64,000 nucleotides of DNA from Companilactobacillus bobalius (GCF_009764355.1 NZ_LNUA01000033.1:112607-176606); one strand, 5' to 3'. Positions 9,422 through 17,060 are shown, numbered from the stretch's first letter. Numbers and translations: made by a program. The notes: generated by a model not told the origin, from the sequence alone.

Positions 9422-9634
9422 TTAGAATACTTTGTTTTCAACACGTTCAACATATTTGGCACCAGTGATTTCTTGATAAAGTTGAATAGCACCTTTTTCA
9501 AATAGCTTACTGGCACTAATTTTGTCCATCGCTGTCTTGACTGTTTCTGGATCTAAATCAGCTTTAACATAACTCAAAACTAAATTCTTACTGTGGCCAT
9601 CTGCTGTTTTAAATTTCAATTGTAATCTTTTCAT
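9422..9634 (-). CDS. DUF2922 family protein
   Basis: A 70-residue protein matching the small Firmicute DUF2922 family (LQLKFKTADGHSKNLVLSYVKADL...YQEITGAKYVERV). These are short, soluble and of unknown function. It is usually encoded beside a DUF1659 protein, as here, 11 bases downstream, so the two probably form a complex or act in one process. No catalytic motif is visible. Confidence 0.8.
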   Translation of the reverse strand: MKRLQLKFKTADGHSKNLVLSYVKADLDPETVKTAMDKISASKLFEKGAIQLYQEITGAKYVERVENKVF

Positions 9635-9645
9635 AATTTACGCCC

Positions 9646-9849
9646 CTATTCTGCATCCATTGTATTGTGTTTAATTACTTCTGTTCCATAAAGTGCATCG
9701 CCATCTGATAGTAGAACTAGTCCTTGCGTGAGGAGATCAATTTGTTCTTGAGTTGGGTTTTCTACTATATTATTAAAGTTAATTGCTCTCTTACCTTTTG
9801 GATACTTTTCGTTTGCCATTGTTACGACGATTGCTGTTTTCTTCCACAT
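9646..9849 (-). CDS. DUF1659 family protein
   Basis: A 67-residue protein of the DUF1659 family (NEKYPKGKRAINFNNIVENPTQEQIDLL, then TEVIKHNTMD). It is the first gene of a two-gene operon with the DUF2922 gene. No signal peptide or membrane segment. Function unknown in the family. It runs towards the S-layer gene and is divergent from the lipoprotein gene at 10010. Confidence 0.8.
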   Translation of the reverse strand: MWKKTAIVVTMANEKYPKGKRAINFNNIVENPTQEQIDLLTQGLVLLSDGDALYGTEVIKHNTMDAE

Positions 9850-10009
9850 TATTAATTACCTCTTTTTTATATTTTGTAAGAACTAATCGGCCGGTTTAAG
9901 TAACTTACACAGATAGTAACGGTTGAAAGTATCCAAAGCGGAAATTTTTTTTGAAATTTTTCTCAACATGTTATAATTCAACCAGCACTTATATGGAGGA
10001 ATTTCAAAA

Positions 10010-10912
10010 ATGAAAAAAGCTTTATTACTAGCAACAACAGGGGTAGCACTATTGCTAGCTGGCTGCAGTAACGGCAACTCTTCAGCATCTAAGTCTAATA
10101 ATAGTAGTGATACTTACAAGACAGAAATGACTAAAGGTAACGATGCCGTAGACGATAAAGAATATTCAAAGGCCGCTGATCACTTTGATTCAGCAATTAA
10201 GGCGAAAAAAACTGACAAAGCACATGACTCAAAGATCCAAGCTCAAAACTTGGTCAAGGCGAAGAGATTTATGAACCAACGTAAGTTTGATTCTGCCAGA
10301 TCAGCTTTGAATAAGGTTACGGATCAAGATAACGGAAACAAGAAGATGGTTTCCAGAGCTAAGAAATTGACTAAACAAGTAAAGAAGATTCAATTCAATC
10401 GTAGTAACTTCAAGGCTGATATCAAAAACGCTAAAGAATTAATCAAACAAGGTGCTAATGATCAAGCTAAAGCTTTACTAGAACAAATCACAACATTCAA
10501 GGGTATTAAGGGTAAGTATTATTCAGATCTTTACACACAAGCCAATACTCTGCTTAAGTCATTACCTACTGATACTAAAGATAGTACCGATACTGACAGT
10601 AATACTAATAATGATAGTTCTACAACAACTACAACTGACAACAACAATTCTACTGATAATAGTAGTGCTGACTCATCAAGCGACCAAAGCAATAATCCAG
10701 CTGCTAAAGGTGGCGACTTCGATGTTGAAAAGAAAGAAGTCGATGGTAAAACCATTACTGATTCCGACATCGCCAAAGCTAGACAACAATTAACTGACTC
10801 TGGTGTTAAGAACGTTGATGCCTGGAGTGACAATGATATTGTTCGTGCTATTAAGAACGCTGCTAAAGATGGACGTTCAACCGTTAAAGAATCTGATGGT
10901 AAGATTCAATAA
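10010..10912 (+). CDS. Lipoprotein with TPR-like helices and a Ser/Thr/Asp linker
   Basis: A 300-residue predicted lipoprotein. The signal ends in the lipobox LLAG-C (Cys-20). Residues about 35-175 are helical and repeat-like (AVDDKEYSKAADHFDSAIKA..., RKFDSARSALNKV, GANDQAKALLEQI), resembling TPR units. A low-complexity linker of D, S, T and N follows (about 185-230), then a C-terminal domain (KKEVDGKTITDSDIAKARQQL...) of unknown family. A GGAGG site precedes the ATG. The job may be protein scaffolding at the membrane; that is inference. Confidence 0.82.
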   Translation: MKKALLLATTGVALLLAGCSNGNSSASKSNNSSDTYKTEMTKGNDAVDDKEYSKAADHFDSAIKAKKTDKAHDSKIQAQNLVKAKRFMNQRKFDSARSALNKVTDQDNGNKKMVSRAKKLTKQVKKIQFNRSNFKADIKNAKELIKQGANDQAKALLEQITTFKGIKGKYYSDLYTQANTLLKSLPTDTKDSTDTDSNTNNDSSTTTTTDNNNSTDNSSADSSSDQSNNPAAKGGDFDVEKKEVDGKTITDSDIAKARQQLTDSGVKNVDAWSDNDIVRAIKNAAKDGRSTVKESDGKIQ

Positions 10913-10951
10913 AAAAGTTCTAGCACATTGATTTCCAAGAAATATGGTTAT

Positions 10952-10998
10952 AAAAAAGGAGTGACACCGATATATCAAGTCGGCATCACTCTTTTTTT
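10952..10998 (+). terminator. Terminator of the lipoprotein gene
   Basis: AAAAAGGAGTG-a-C-a-CCGA pairs with TCGG-c-A-t-CACTC and is followed by seven T's, about 40 bases after the stop at 10912. Confidence 0.85.
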
Positions 10999-11057
10999 CT
11001 ATATATAAATTCATTTATTTCAAATATATTACAAAAATATTGAGCTAATTCTAAAGA

Positions 11058-11070
11058 AAACGTAACGTTT
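11058..11070. promoter_or_regulatory. Inverted repeat upstream of the three-SLAP gene
   Basis: AAACGT-A-ACGTTT, a perfect 13-base inverted repeat about 25 bases before a possible -35 (TTGATT, 11095) and -10 (TATAGG). It may be an operator. No cognate regulator can be named. Confidence 0.35.
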
Positions 11071-11160
11071 CTCTTAACAGTTTTTTAAACGTATTGATTA
11101 AAATCTGATTGCATTATAGGTTTACTATGAACCGCAAAATAAGACGAGGAGGTTTAAAAG

Positions 11161-12036
11161 ATGAAAAAGAATAAAGTTCTACTCGGCTCAGCACTGGCAT
11201 TATTAATTGCCCCAACTGTTCTGTCTAATTTGTCGCCTCAAGACGTGAGTGCGGCAGAAACATCAACAGAAAGCGGATTGATTGGTACTGTTCGTCGTGG
11301 TAGCGGTATTCTGGTTAACAACCAGGGTCAAACTATTACAAGTACTTATCTTCCTAACTTCAGCTCTTGGAAACTTGGTCCTTCAACTCAAATCAATGGC
11401 ATTACTTATTATCAAGTTGCTACTAACGAGTGGATTGCTGCTGATAGCATTGATATCAGTAATTCATCCCATCAAGTAACTAATCTTAGTTCAGACACTA
11501 GCAACCAAATTGATGTTAACGCCACTAAAGTTGGAACGACAAAGTGGGCTTCTGCTGTAGTTAACAGTCAAGGCCAAGCTATTACTGGGGTAACTTTACC
11601 AGCTGGAACTAATTGGAAACTTGGTGCATCCATAAATGTTAATGGAAATGTTTATTTGCAAGTTGCTACTAATGAATGGGTCGCTGCTAATGACTTGAAC
11701 ATTCAAGTGACTGAACCTAATCAAAGTTACACTACAAATAACGCTACAACCAATGCTGCTTCAACTACCACACAACAACAGCAACCAGTAGTTGGTACTG
11801 TTGTTAATGGTCCCGCTGATTTATATGATACTTCAATGGACTCTTTCTCAGACCGTCAATTACCTGAAGGATCTAACTGGAAAATTGGCCAAATGGTTCA
11901 AAATAAATACGGTCATACCTTCTATCAAGTATCAACTAATGAATGGGCACAAAGTTCAAATATGCATTTAAATCAAAATGACGCTGGAAATAATGTAAGT
12001 AGTGAGCCTGAATTTGCAACATCTGTTACACAATAA
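11161..12036 (+). CDS. Secreted protein made of three SLAP domains
   Basis: A 291-residue protein with a signal peptide (MKKNKVLLGSALALLIAPTV...VSA-AE). Three SLAP repeats fill the mature part, each ending in a copy of YYQVATNEW (residues about 86, 176) or FYQVSTNEW (about 264). An Asn/Thr/Gln-rich linker lies between repeats two and three. There is no separate functional domain, so it should simply coat the wall. It may compete with or pattern the other SLAP proteins. GGAGG lies 8 bases before the ATG. Confidence 0.85.
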   Translation: MKKNKVLLGSALALLIAPTVLSNLSPQDVSAAETSTESGLIGTVRRGSGILVNNQGQTITSTYLPNFSSWKLGPSTQINGITYYQVATNEWIAADSIDISNSSHQVTNLSSDTSNQIDVNATKVGTTKWASAVVNSQGQAITGVTLPAGTNWKLGASINVNGNVYLQVATNEWVAANDLNIQVTEPNQSYTTNNATTNAASTTTQQQQPVVGTVVNGPADLYDTSMDSFSDRQLPEGSNWKIGQMVQNKYGHTFYQVSTNEWAQSSNMHLNQNDAGNNVSSEPEFATSVTQ

Positions 12037-12065
12037 TCGGAACAATTATATTAATATTTGTATAT

Positions 12066-12090
12066 TTCACATTTTCTTCACATTTATAAT
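12066..12090 (+). promoter_or_regulatory. TTCACA direct repeat and -10 of an orphan transcription unit
   Basis: TTCACA at 12066 and 12077 (11-bp period), followed by a perfect TATAAT at 12085-12090. Direct repeats at one-turn spacing over the -35 are typical of PhoP/PhoB-type activated promoters. The next gene is 370 bases away, but a terminator lies at 12171-12201. Confidence 0.45.
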
Positions 12091-12096
12091 CTAATA

Positions 12097-12201
12097 TAGT
12101 ACTTGGTAAACAAGAATATTGGATACTAACTTATAATATAAACTAAATATAATTACCTCCCTGATATAGTGGGCCTCCAAAAGAATGGAGGCCCTTTTTT
12201 T
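12097..12201 (+). ncRNA. Candidate small RNA with C-rich anti-Shine-Dalgarno motif
   Basis: About 105 nt from the TATAAT at 12085-12090 to a strong terminator (GGGCCTCC 12171-12178 with GGAGGCCC 12187-12194, then seven T's). No ORF with a ribosome site lies inside. ACCTCCC (12155-12161) is complementary to ribosome-binding sites, as in several Firmicute regulatory RNAs. The terminator could alternatively serve the gene ending at 12036, 135 bases upstream. Confidence 0.45.
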
Positions 12202-12240
12202 GCGTACAGAATTAATAATTTTTGATTTGATATTGCTAAT

Positions 12241-12279
12241 TGTTACATAAATGCTACAATAATGTTACAGAATTATTAC
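12241..12279 (+). promoter_or_regulatory. Four phased TGTTAC-like repeats
   Basis: TGTTAC, TGCTAC, TGTTAC and TATTAC at exactly 11-bp intervals (12241, 12252, 12263, 12274). This equals two adjacent WalR-type boxes (TGTWAH-N5-TGTWAH) or an extended PhoP-type array. It precedes a short orphan unit and the lipoprotein operon. Confidence 0.55.
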
Positions 12280-12331
12280 AAAGACGATATGAGTACTATT
12301 CATCTTTGCATATATCCAGACAGTCTCGTAG

Positions 12332-12355
12332 AGCTTCCAGCTAAGGGGCTTTTTA
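12332..12355 (+). terminator. Orphan terminator upstream of the leader peptide
   Basis: AGCTTCC pairs with GGGGCT (one bulged base, one wobble) and is followed by TTTTTATT. There is no gene between 12201 and here, so it would end a transcript of about 60-80 nt starting after the phased repeats. Confidence 0.5.
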
Positions 12356-12396
12356 TTAGATTTACATCGTGGCAATAAATCTATTAAAAATAGATT

Positions 12397-12426
12397 TTGT
12401 TGCTAATATTCTGTGTCGACTATAAA
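12397..12426 (+). promoter_or_regulatory. Promoter of the leader peptide-lipoprotein operon
   Basis: TTGTTG, an 18-base spacer and TATAAA. A hairpin (GCAA..AAATCTATT/AATAGATTT..TTGC) spans 12372-12403, overlapping the -35. Confidence 0.5.
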
Positions 12427-12458
12427 ATAATGAATTGTACGGATTAAGGTGGTGATCA

Positions 12459-12509
12459 ATGAAATCGGTATTAAGATTTATTTCAAAATTTGGATATAGG
12501 GAGAAATAA
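12459..12509 (+). CDS. 16-residue leader peptide or small amphipathic peptide
   Basis: ATG with AAGGTGGTGATCA just upstream, encoding MKSVLRFISKFGYREK. Its stop is 4 bases before the lipoprotein ATG, and the lipoprotein ribosome site (AGGGAG) lies inside the peptide's last codons, so translation is probably coupled. Alternating basic and hydrophobic residues could form an amphipathic helix. It is too short for database support. Confidence 0.5.
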   Translation: MKSVLRFISKFGYREK

Positions 12510-12513
12510 CAAC

Positions 12514-13152
12514 ATGAAACATACTACCCTCAAAATATTGAGTAGTCTTTTATTGGTAGCATCCGTATTAGCACTTGGAGGTTGTTCTAACAATAGTCAA
12601 AATTCCGCTGGCTCAAAAGATTCAACTGTCAAAACAGAATCACATAAAAAAGCCAGGAAGAGTTCTTCTAAGAAAAAAGTTTCGAAAAAAAAGGCCTCAT
12701 CAAAAAAGGAAGCATCTACTTCCAACAATGATGAGACACAACAAAATCAACAAACAAATTCTTCCACTAACAACCAAAATACAACATCAAATTCAAATAA
12801 CCAGCAGAGTTCAAAACAAACTCAAAACACTAATCAGGGTCAAAGCCAAAGCACAGCTACTTCTAACAACAATCAACAAGCAACTACAAATCAGCAGGTA
12901 GCCGCAGTTATCACTACTGCAGATCAAGCTAGAAGTTTAGTTGCACATGCCAATGGTGGGGCTTCTCCCGCATCATTTAGTGTTGAGGCTAAGCCAGATG
13001 GTTATCACGTCTATTTGAACAATTTAAATAACCCAATTGTAACAGTGGTTAAACCCAATGGTGACTTTTACGATGTAAATGGAAATCTTACTGGTAAATA
13101 TTCAAATATGGCTGCTCCTGATGGTGGCGATAATTCCCAATGGACTCCATAG
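12514..13152 (+). CDS. Lipoprotein with Lys-rich and Gln/Asn/Thr-rich linker
   Basis: A 212-residue predicted lipoprotein. ATG 12514 is preceded by AGGGAG at a normal distance; an upstream in-frame TTG lacks one. The lipobox is ALGG-C (Cys about 24). Residues about 40-65 are a Lys/Ser block (KKARKSSSKKKVSKKKAS), suited to contact with anionic wall polymers. A long Q/N/T/S linker follows to about residue 130, then a C-terminal domain of about 75 residues (TADQARSLVAHANGG...GDFYDVNGNLTGKY). The family of the last domain is not recognised. Confidence 0.8.
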   Translation: MKHTTLKILSSLLLVASVLALGGCSNNSQNSAGSKDSTVKTESHKKARKSSSKKKVSKKKASSKKEASTSNNDETQQNQQTNSSTNNQNTTSNSNNQQSSKQTQNTNQGQSQSTATSNNNQQATTNQQVAAVITTADQARSLVAHANGGASPASFSVEAKPDGYHVYLNNLNNPIVTVVKPNGDFYDVNGNLTGKYSNMAAPDGGDNSQWTP

Positions 13153-13170
13153 CCAATAGATTAAAATATA

Positions 13171-13200
13171 AAAAAAGACTTGAATCAACTATTCAAGTCT
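13171..13200. terminator. Bidirectional terminator between lipoprotein and XRE genes
   Basis: AGACTTGAAT (13177-13186) pairs with ATTCAAGTCT (13191-13200). The A-run on the left gives a T-run on the minus strand, so it best serves the minus-strand regulator, whose last codons it overlaps. Confidence 0.7.
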
Positions 13201-13496
13201 ATAATCTCCATAAAGACTTTTGCGTACTGCTTTTTCTTTTCACTATCCATTAAATAAAAAGCCTGTACAAATTGGTTACTCTGCTCATCTAGTTCAGTTT
13301 GATCAAAGACATCACCTAATTTTAGATTCAAAGCGTCTAAAATACTCTCTAAACGAGAAAGAGACACGTCATCTCTATTACCTCGTTCCAAACGTGATAT
13401 CAAATCTGGAGATACATGAGCTCGATCAGCCAATTGTTCTATGGTTAACCCCATTTCATTACGTTTATCCCGAATAAACTTAAAGCGCTTAACCAT
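13185..13496 (-). CDS. Small XRE-family transcriptional regulator
   Basis: A 103-residue protein. The N-terminal half is a classical Cro/C1 helix-turn-helix (IRDKRNEMGLTIEQLADRAHVSPDLISRLERG, residues about 8-40). The C-terminal half (LGDVFDQTELDEQSNQFVQAFYLMDSEKKKQYAKV) is helical. ATG 13496 has GAGGTG 8 bases upstream; earlier in-frame GTG and ATG codons overlap that site. Targets unknown. Confidence 0.82.
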   Translation of the reverse strand: MVKRFKFIRDKRNEMGLTIEQLADRAHVSPDLISRLERGNRDDVSLSRLESILDALNLKLGDVFDQTELDEQSNQFVQAFYLMDSEKKKQYAKVFMEIIDLNS

Positions 13497-13752
13497 AGGC
13501 ATCACCTCTTAATTCAAATTATTCTAACTACTCACTGTTTATATGGCTATACGGCTAAAAATTGATACATATTATAAAAATATTGCGAATATTCTATACT
13601 AGTATTATCATAAAAAAGTACGTGATTATTATATTTCGAATTGAACGCACATAATAATCCTCATTTGCTAAAAATTACATCATTAATATATTTCTAGGGT
13701 GGAATCAGTCAAATATTAAAAAGTAATTTAAACAGCCTTCATGAATTCATGT

Positions 13753-13897
13753 ATTTGTCACAGATGGACTCTTATACTCTTAATAAATGCGGTAGTTTAT
13801 TAAGTAAGTTACTCCCTCAAATAACTAAACGTTGGTACATCTGACAAATCAATCCTATGATAATTGCGTACCGGGCTACGTTAACTCGTAGCCCTTT
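13753..13897 (+). ncRNA. Candidate structured small RNA with terminator
   Basis: An outer inverted repeat (ATTTGTCA-CA-GATG at 13753-13766 with CATCTGACAAAT at 13838-13849) encloses a perfect hairpin TTAATAAA (13780-13787) / TTTATTAA (13796-13803). The inner single-stranded part carries CTCCCTC (13812-13818). A terminator follows at 13873. A TATACT -10 lies at 13773-13778, with a weak -35 17 bases upstream, so the transcript may start inside the outer arm. No ORF is plausible here. Confidence 0.4.
13873..13897 (+). terminator. Orphan intrinsic terminator
   Basis: GGGCTACG (13873-13880) and CGTAGCCC (13886-13893) form a perfect 8-bp stem followed by TTTT. No plus-strand gene lies between 13152 and 14208, and the lipoprotein gene has its own terminator at 13171-13200. 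Confidence 0.75.
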
Positions 13898-14022
13898 TAT
13901 ATAAAATCAAAGCTCAAAATTATTAGCATTAATCTACATCAAAGAATTGCTAACGCATGTGCCTGCGAGCCAAACTTTGCAACTAACATTTCTAATTAGT
14001 TATTACTAATAATAATGGAAGA

Positions 14023-14063
14023 AGCATTTCTTAGTCATGTGGGCTATGGAAATGCTTTTTTTT
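14023..14063 (+). terminator. Second orphan intrinsic terminator
   Basis: AGCATTTC (14023-14030) pairs with GAAATGCT (14049-14056) and is followed by eight T's. It lies 130 bases after the previous orphan terminator, again with no gene between, suggesting a further short transcript from about 13900-13950. Confidence 0.7.
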
Positions 14064-14159
14064 CCGCACTTTAATAAAATAATACTATTAATAATATTAG
14101 ATATTAACTAATTGTACATTATATTATATACCACTTTATTATCCTTTTGTGCATTAGTT

Positions 14160-14175
14160 GTACTAATAATAGTAC
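14160..14175. promoter_or_regulatory. GTAC palindrome upstream of the XRE regulator
   Basis: GTACTA-ATAA-TAGTAC, a perfect inverted repeat 33 bases before the regulator start. A related palindrome occurs after the regulator gene (15039-15053). Likely the autoregulatory operator. Confidence 0.5.
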
Positions 14176-14207
14176 TAAATCAAAAATGATTGGTGATGTT
14201 AAATTAT

Positions 14208-15026
14208 ATGAATATTTCAAAATCCGATTTTGGTGTTCGCCTGATGAAATTACGAAAAAGTAAAAATCTAAGCATGCAAGGATTGGCCGACATTATCGGT
14301 GTCAGTGGTAAAAGTACTATTAATGAATGGGAAAAGGGTCGTGGACTCCCTAAGAAAACGACAATGGACCGTTTATCGACAGTACTTAATACCAGCAGTG
14401 ACTACCTATACTATGGTGATCTTAAAGATGTCTTAGAAAGTAAAGTTTTAAAAATCATCAATAACTATGGTTACAAATCAAATGTCACCTTCAAAAAACT
14501 AATCGATGTAACCAATGGTGACTTTCATCCTGATGACGTCATTGTCAGACATATCACTAAATTGAAGGACCACGTTTTAAGAGACGATGAATCTAGCGTT
14601 GAGGATCGCATATTCAAAGAGATTTACCCAGGCTTATTTCAGATATTCACTTCTAAAGGTGTCAATTACGAAACCAATTTAGAAGAAATCGATCGCATCT
14701 CTAATCCATATTTTCAAAAAATCTATGTTGATCAAGTATTATCCTTTGAAGGACAGGCAATGGATGTGCTACATGAACTAGAAAAAAGGTCAACTCATAC
14801 CAAAAATACTAAATGGACTCAAAAATCTTTTGATGAAGTTGCAAAAAAATTCGTAAAAGATGGTACATTAAATTGGGACGGTACTGACTACCAAATTGAT
14901 TCTATGAAACAACTGGTACAACAATACTATCGCGATAAGTTAAATGATAAACTAGTTGAAACTCGACTTAGTATAAAAAGTTTATTATCCGAAGAAAATC
15001 AAATTGAGGAACGTTATTTAAAATAG
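14208..15026 (+). CDS. XRE-family transcriptional regulator with long C-terminal domain
   Basis: A 272-residue protein. An N-terminal Cro/C1 domain (FGVRLMKLRKSKNLSMQGLADIIGVSGKSTINEWEKGRGLPKK, residues about 6-50) is followed by about 200 residues, mostly helical, with no recognised family. ATG 14208 is chosen over nearby in-frame TTG and ATG codons because GGTGATG sits 9 bases upstream. It is followed by two genes for membrane proteins on the same strand and flanked by GTAC palindromes, which suggests it controls itself and them. Confidence 0.82.
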   Translation: MNISKSDFGVRLMKLRKSKNLSMQGLADIIGVSGKSTINEWEKGRGLPKKTTMDRLSTVLNTSSDYLYYGDLKDVLESKVLKIINNYGYKSNVTFKKLIDVTNGDFHPDDVIVRHITKLKDHVLRDDESSVEDRIFKEIYPGLFQIFTSKGVNYETNLEEIDRISNPYFQKIYVDQVLSFEGQAMDVLHELEKRSTHTKNTKWTQKSFDEVAKKFVKDGTLNWDGTDYQIDSMKQLVQQYYRDKLNDKLVETRLSIKSLLSEENQIEERYLK

Positions 15027-15038
15027 ATTTTTGATTTT

Positions 15039-15053
15039 GTACATTTAATGTAC
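15039..15053. promoter_or_regulatory. GTAC palindrome before the membrane-protein genes
   Basis: GTACAT-TTA-ATGTAC, a perfect 15-base inverted repeat 29 bases before the ribosome site of the next gene. It resembles the 14160 site in its outer GTAC halves. Confidence 0.5.
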
Positions 15054-15081
15054 TAGGAATTCAGTATAGGGGGAAGATAAC

Positions 15082-15549
15082 ATAGTTAAAGCTAAAAAAC
15101 ATAATTTTCTGGATAAGGTCGTTCTATTCTTTTGTCTAATTTTACTTTTGGCAGCCTTTATTATTCCCCAGGTTCATCGCAGTTACTATTCAGCTCCCTA
15201 CTTCTATTTCTCTGGCAAACAGATTGTTTTGGAAAATGACAAAACACATCATTTGAATGATTACCAAAAAAAACAGTTCACTAAGCTAGCGCGAAAGGCC
15301 ATTGACCAAAAAGATGGCCCTTTTGATTGGGATAATTACCAAACGGTTTCCATCGATGTTTATAAAATGAAAAATCTACATGAATATGCTTTGATATATC
15401 GAATTAAACCCTATATTCGTACTGATAATCATATTATCAATAACACAATGGTTCTTACTTTAAAACATCGTAGTCTAGACAAGTATAAACAATTTACAAT
15501 CAACAAATATTCATCCGATTTTTCTAATGTTTTTACATCTAGTAAATAA
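15082..15549 (+). CDS. Membrane-anchored protein of unknown function, likely ATA start
   Basis: A reading frame of about 155 residues. A strong site AGGGGGAAG (15068-15076) is 5 bases before an ATA codon at 15082. No ATG, GTG or TTG lies in frame until TTG 15148, which would cut off most of the single membrane segment (KVVLFFCLILLLAAFIIP). I therefore extend the gene to ATA 15082; CTG 15109 is an alternative. The outer part (about 125 residues) contains HHLNDYQKKQFTKLARKAI and is not a recognised family. It sits between the XRE regulator and the DUF6056-like gene. Confidence 0.65.
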   Translation: MVKAKKHNFLDKVVLFFCLILLLAAFIIPQVHRSYYSAPYFYFSGKQIVLENDKTHHLNDYQKKQFTKLARKAIDQKDGPFDWDNYQTVSIDVYKMKNLHEYALIYRIKPYIRTDNHIINNTMVLTLKHRSLDKYKQFTINKYSSDFSNVFTSSK

Positions 15550-15585
15550 ATTTTAAATAATTATAGATAGGATCTAATCAACCTC

Positions 15586-17055
15586 ATGTCCAAAAAAATA
15601 AGTGGTAATAGTACACTCAAAAAAATCTTTACGATAATAATGTTTGGAGCATCATTTATATACTTTTGTGCCTTTCGATTCTTAGTGATCCCATCTGGCG
15701 ATGATTACTTCTGGTTGGGTAAAATGGGGAAATACTTAATGAATCACATGTTCTATGGTCCCCAAGCCACGTATGGTGGTAGTAGTAATGGTCGCTACCT
15801 AGGAAATCTTTTGGAAATTGTCACCATGCACAAATTGCCAGTAGCCATTTTAGCTTACGGAATCTTTTGGACCCTGCTCTTGTGGTGTATCTGGTACTTA
15901 TCTAAAAAGACCATCACATCACTTCTATTATCATTTCTCTTCATTTTCACCATGCAAGATGCTTTCATTAATAACATCTTAGGTTGGAATGCTGGGTTCG
16001 TAAATTATGTCCCACCTGTTGTTATGGGATTGATTTATATCATCGTCGTCGACAAAGGCGTTGCAAAGAAATTTGTTCCAATAGTTTCTGTTTTGTTGCT
16101 ACTATTAGGTTTGGCAGGTGGTCTATTTAATGAAGTTTGGAACATCACCCAATTAGCCCTAGGATTATTAGTTTTGGGATATTTTTATTGGAAAAAAGGC
16201 CTCAAAAGTTACCATATCACCTATTTTTTAGGAACAATTGGTTCAGCAATTATCATGTTTACTCATAAGGGATATCACGAGGCCAGTACTTACCGTAAAA
16301 CTTCATATACTCTAAGTACCATTTGGGATACTTATTCTAAAGTCACTCACTTTTGGTTGATTACTTTCAATCTTATTCTTTTGATAGCTATTCTCTTGGC
16401 CATCTTCGTCTTAGCAATCAAAACTAAGATTTCATCAGAAAATAAATTGGCCGTTTCTATCTTTTCAATTATCTTTTTGGTTTATTACATCGTTATCAAC
16501 AATTTCTTCAGAAATAATTTTCATTTAAATCCGATGTATGGCTACAAAACAGTTCGTGCAAGCATTGCCGTACCGGAGAGTTTAGTCAGTATCGCACTAA
16601 TGATTTTTATCGGTTATTGCATTTGGGTCTTCTTCAGAGATGATCCTAAAATGTGGCTCTATTACTTATTGACTGGTGTTATTGCTGGACAATTGTTATT
16701 CGTTTCTTCCCCCGTGAACAGCCGTGGCTATTTCTTATCTTATATTTTGATGTATTTAATCGGAATGAAATTCGTCCTATCCGCTTTAGATCAATTACCA
16801 ATACAAAATTATTTGATCAATCTTGTATTGTTAGTGACACTAATTGTCTGTGGTTATACTTATCAGTCAATGATGTATGCTAATTATCACGCTAACCTAA
16901 TACGTGTCAGTGACCCTGATTACTACAATGGTAAGAAAGAGTTAACAAAACATGTACCTTACGTAAAATTTGTTTGGTTCAACGATCTAATGAATCAACA
17001 AAATGCTCCTTACTGGAAGAATCACATTGATACCTACAAACACTTTTTGAAATAA
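15586..17055 (+). CDS. DUF6056-like multispanning membrane protein
   Basis: A 489-residue protein with about eleven hydrophobic spans. Near the N-terminus, after the first span, it has IPSGDDYFWLGKMG and later SSNGRYLGNLLE. This pattern (acidic pair in the first outer loop, then GRYLGN) is that of DUF6056 and related GT-C-like membrane proteins of lactic acid bacteria, which may transfer sugars from lipid carriers to wall polymers. That role is inference. It follows the 15082 gene by 36 bases and ends at a terminator. Confidence 0.75.
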   Translation: MSKKISGNSTLKKIFTIIMFGASFIYFCAFRFLVIPSGDDYFWLGKMGKYLMNHMFYGPQATYGGSSNGRYLGNLLEIVTMHKLPVAILAYGIFWTLLLWCIWYLSKKTITSLLLSFLFIFTMQDAFINNILGWNAGFVNYVPPVVMGLIYIIVVDKGVAKKFVPIVSVLLLLLGLAGGLFNEVWNITQLALGLLVLGYFYWKKGLKSYHITYFLGTIGSAIIMFTHKGYHEASTYRKTSYTLSTIWDTYSKVTHFWLITFNLILLIAILLAIFVLAIKTKISSENKLAVSIFSIIFLVYYIVINNFFRNNFHLNPMYGYKTVRASIAVPESLVSIALMIFIGYCIWVFFRDDPKMWLYYLLTGVIAGQLLFVSSPVNSRGYFLSYILMYLIGMKFVLSALDQLPIQNYLINLVLLVTLIVCGYTYQSMMYANYHANLIRVSDPDYYNGKKELTKHVPYVKFVWFNDLMNQQNAPYWKNHIDTYKHFLK

Positions 17056-17060
17056 CACAA

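Noticed and set aside
10531..10833. Minus-strand frame opposite the lipoprotein linker
   Set aside because: Ser/Leu/Val-rich shadow of the Asp/Ser/Thr-rich coding repeat; no start signals.
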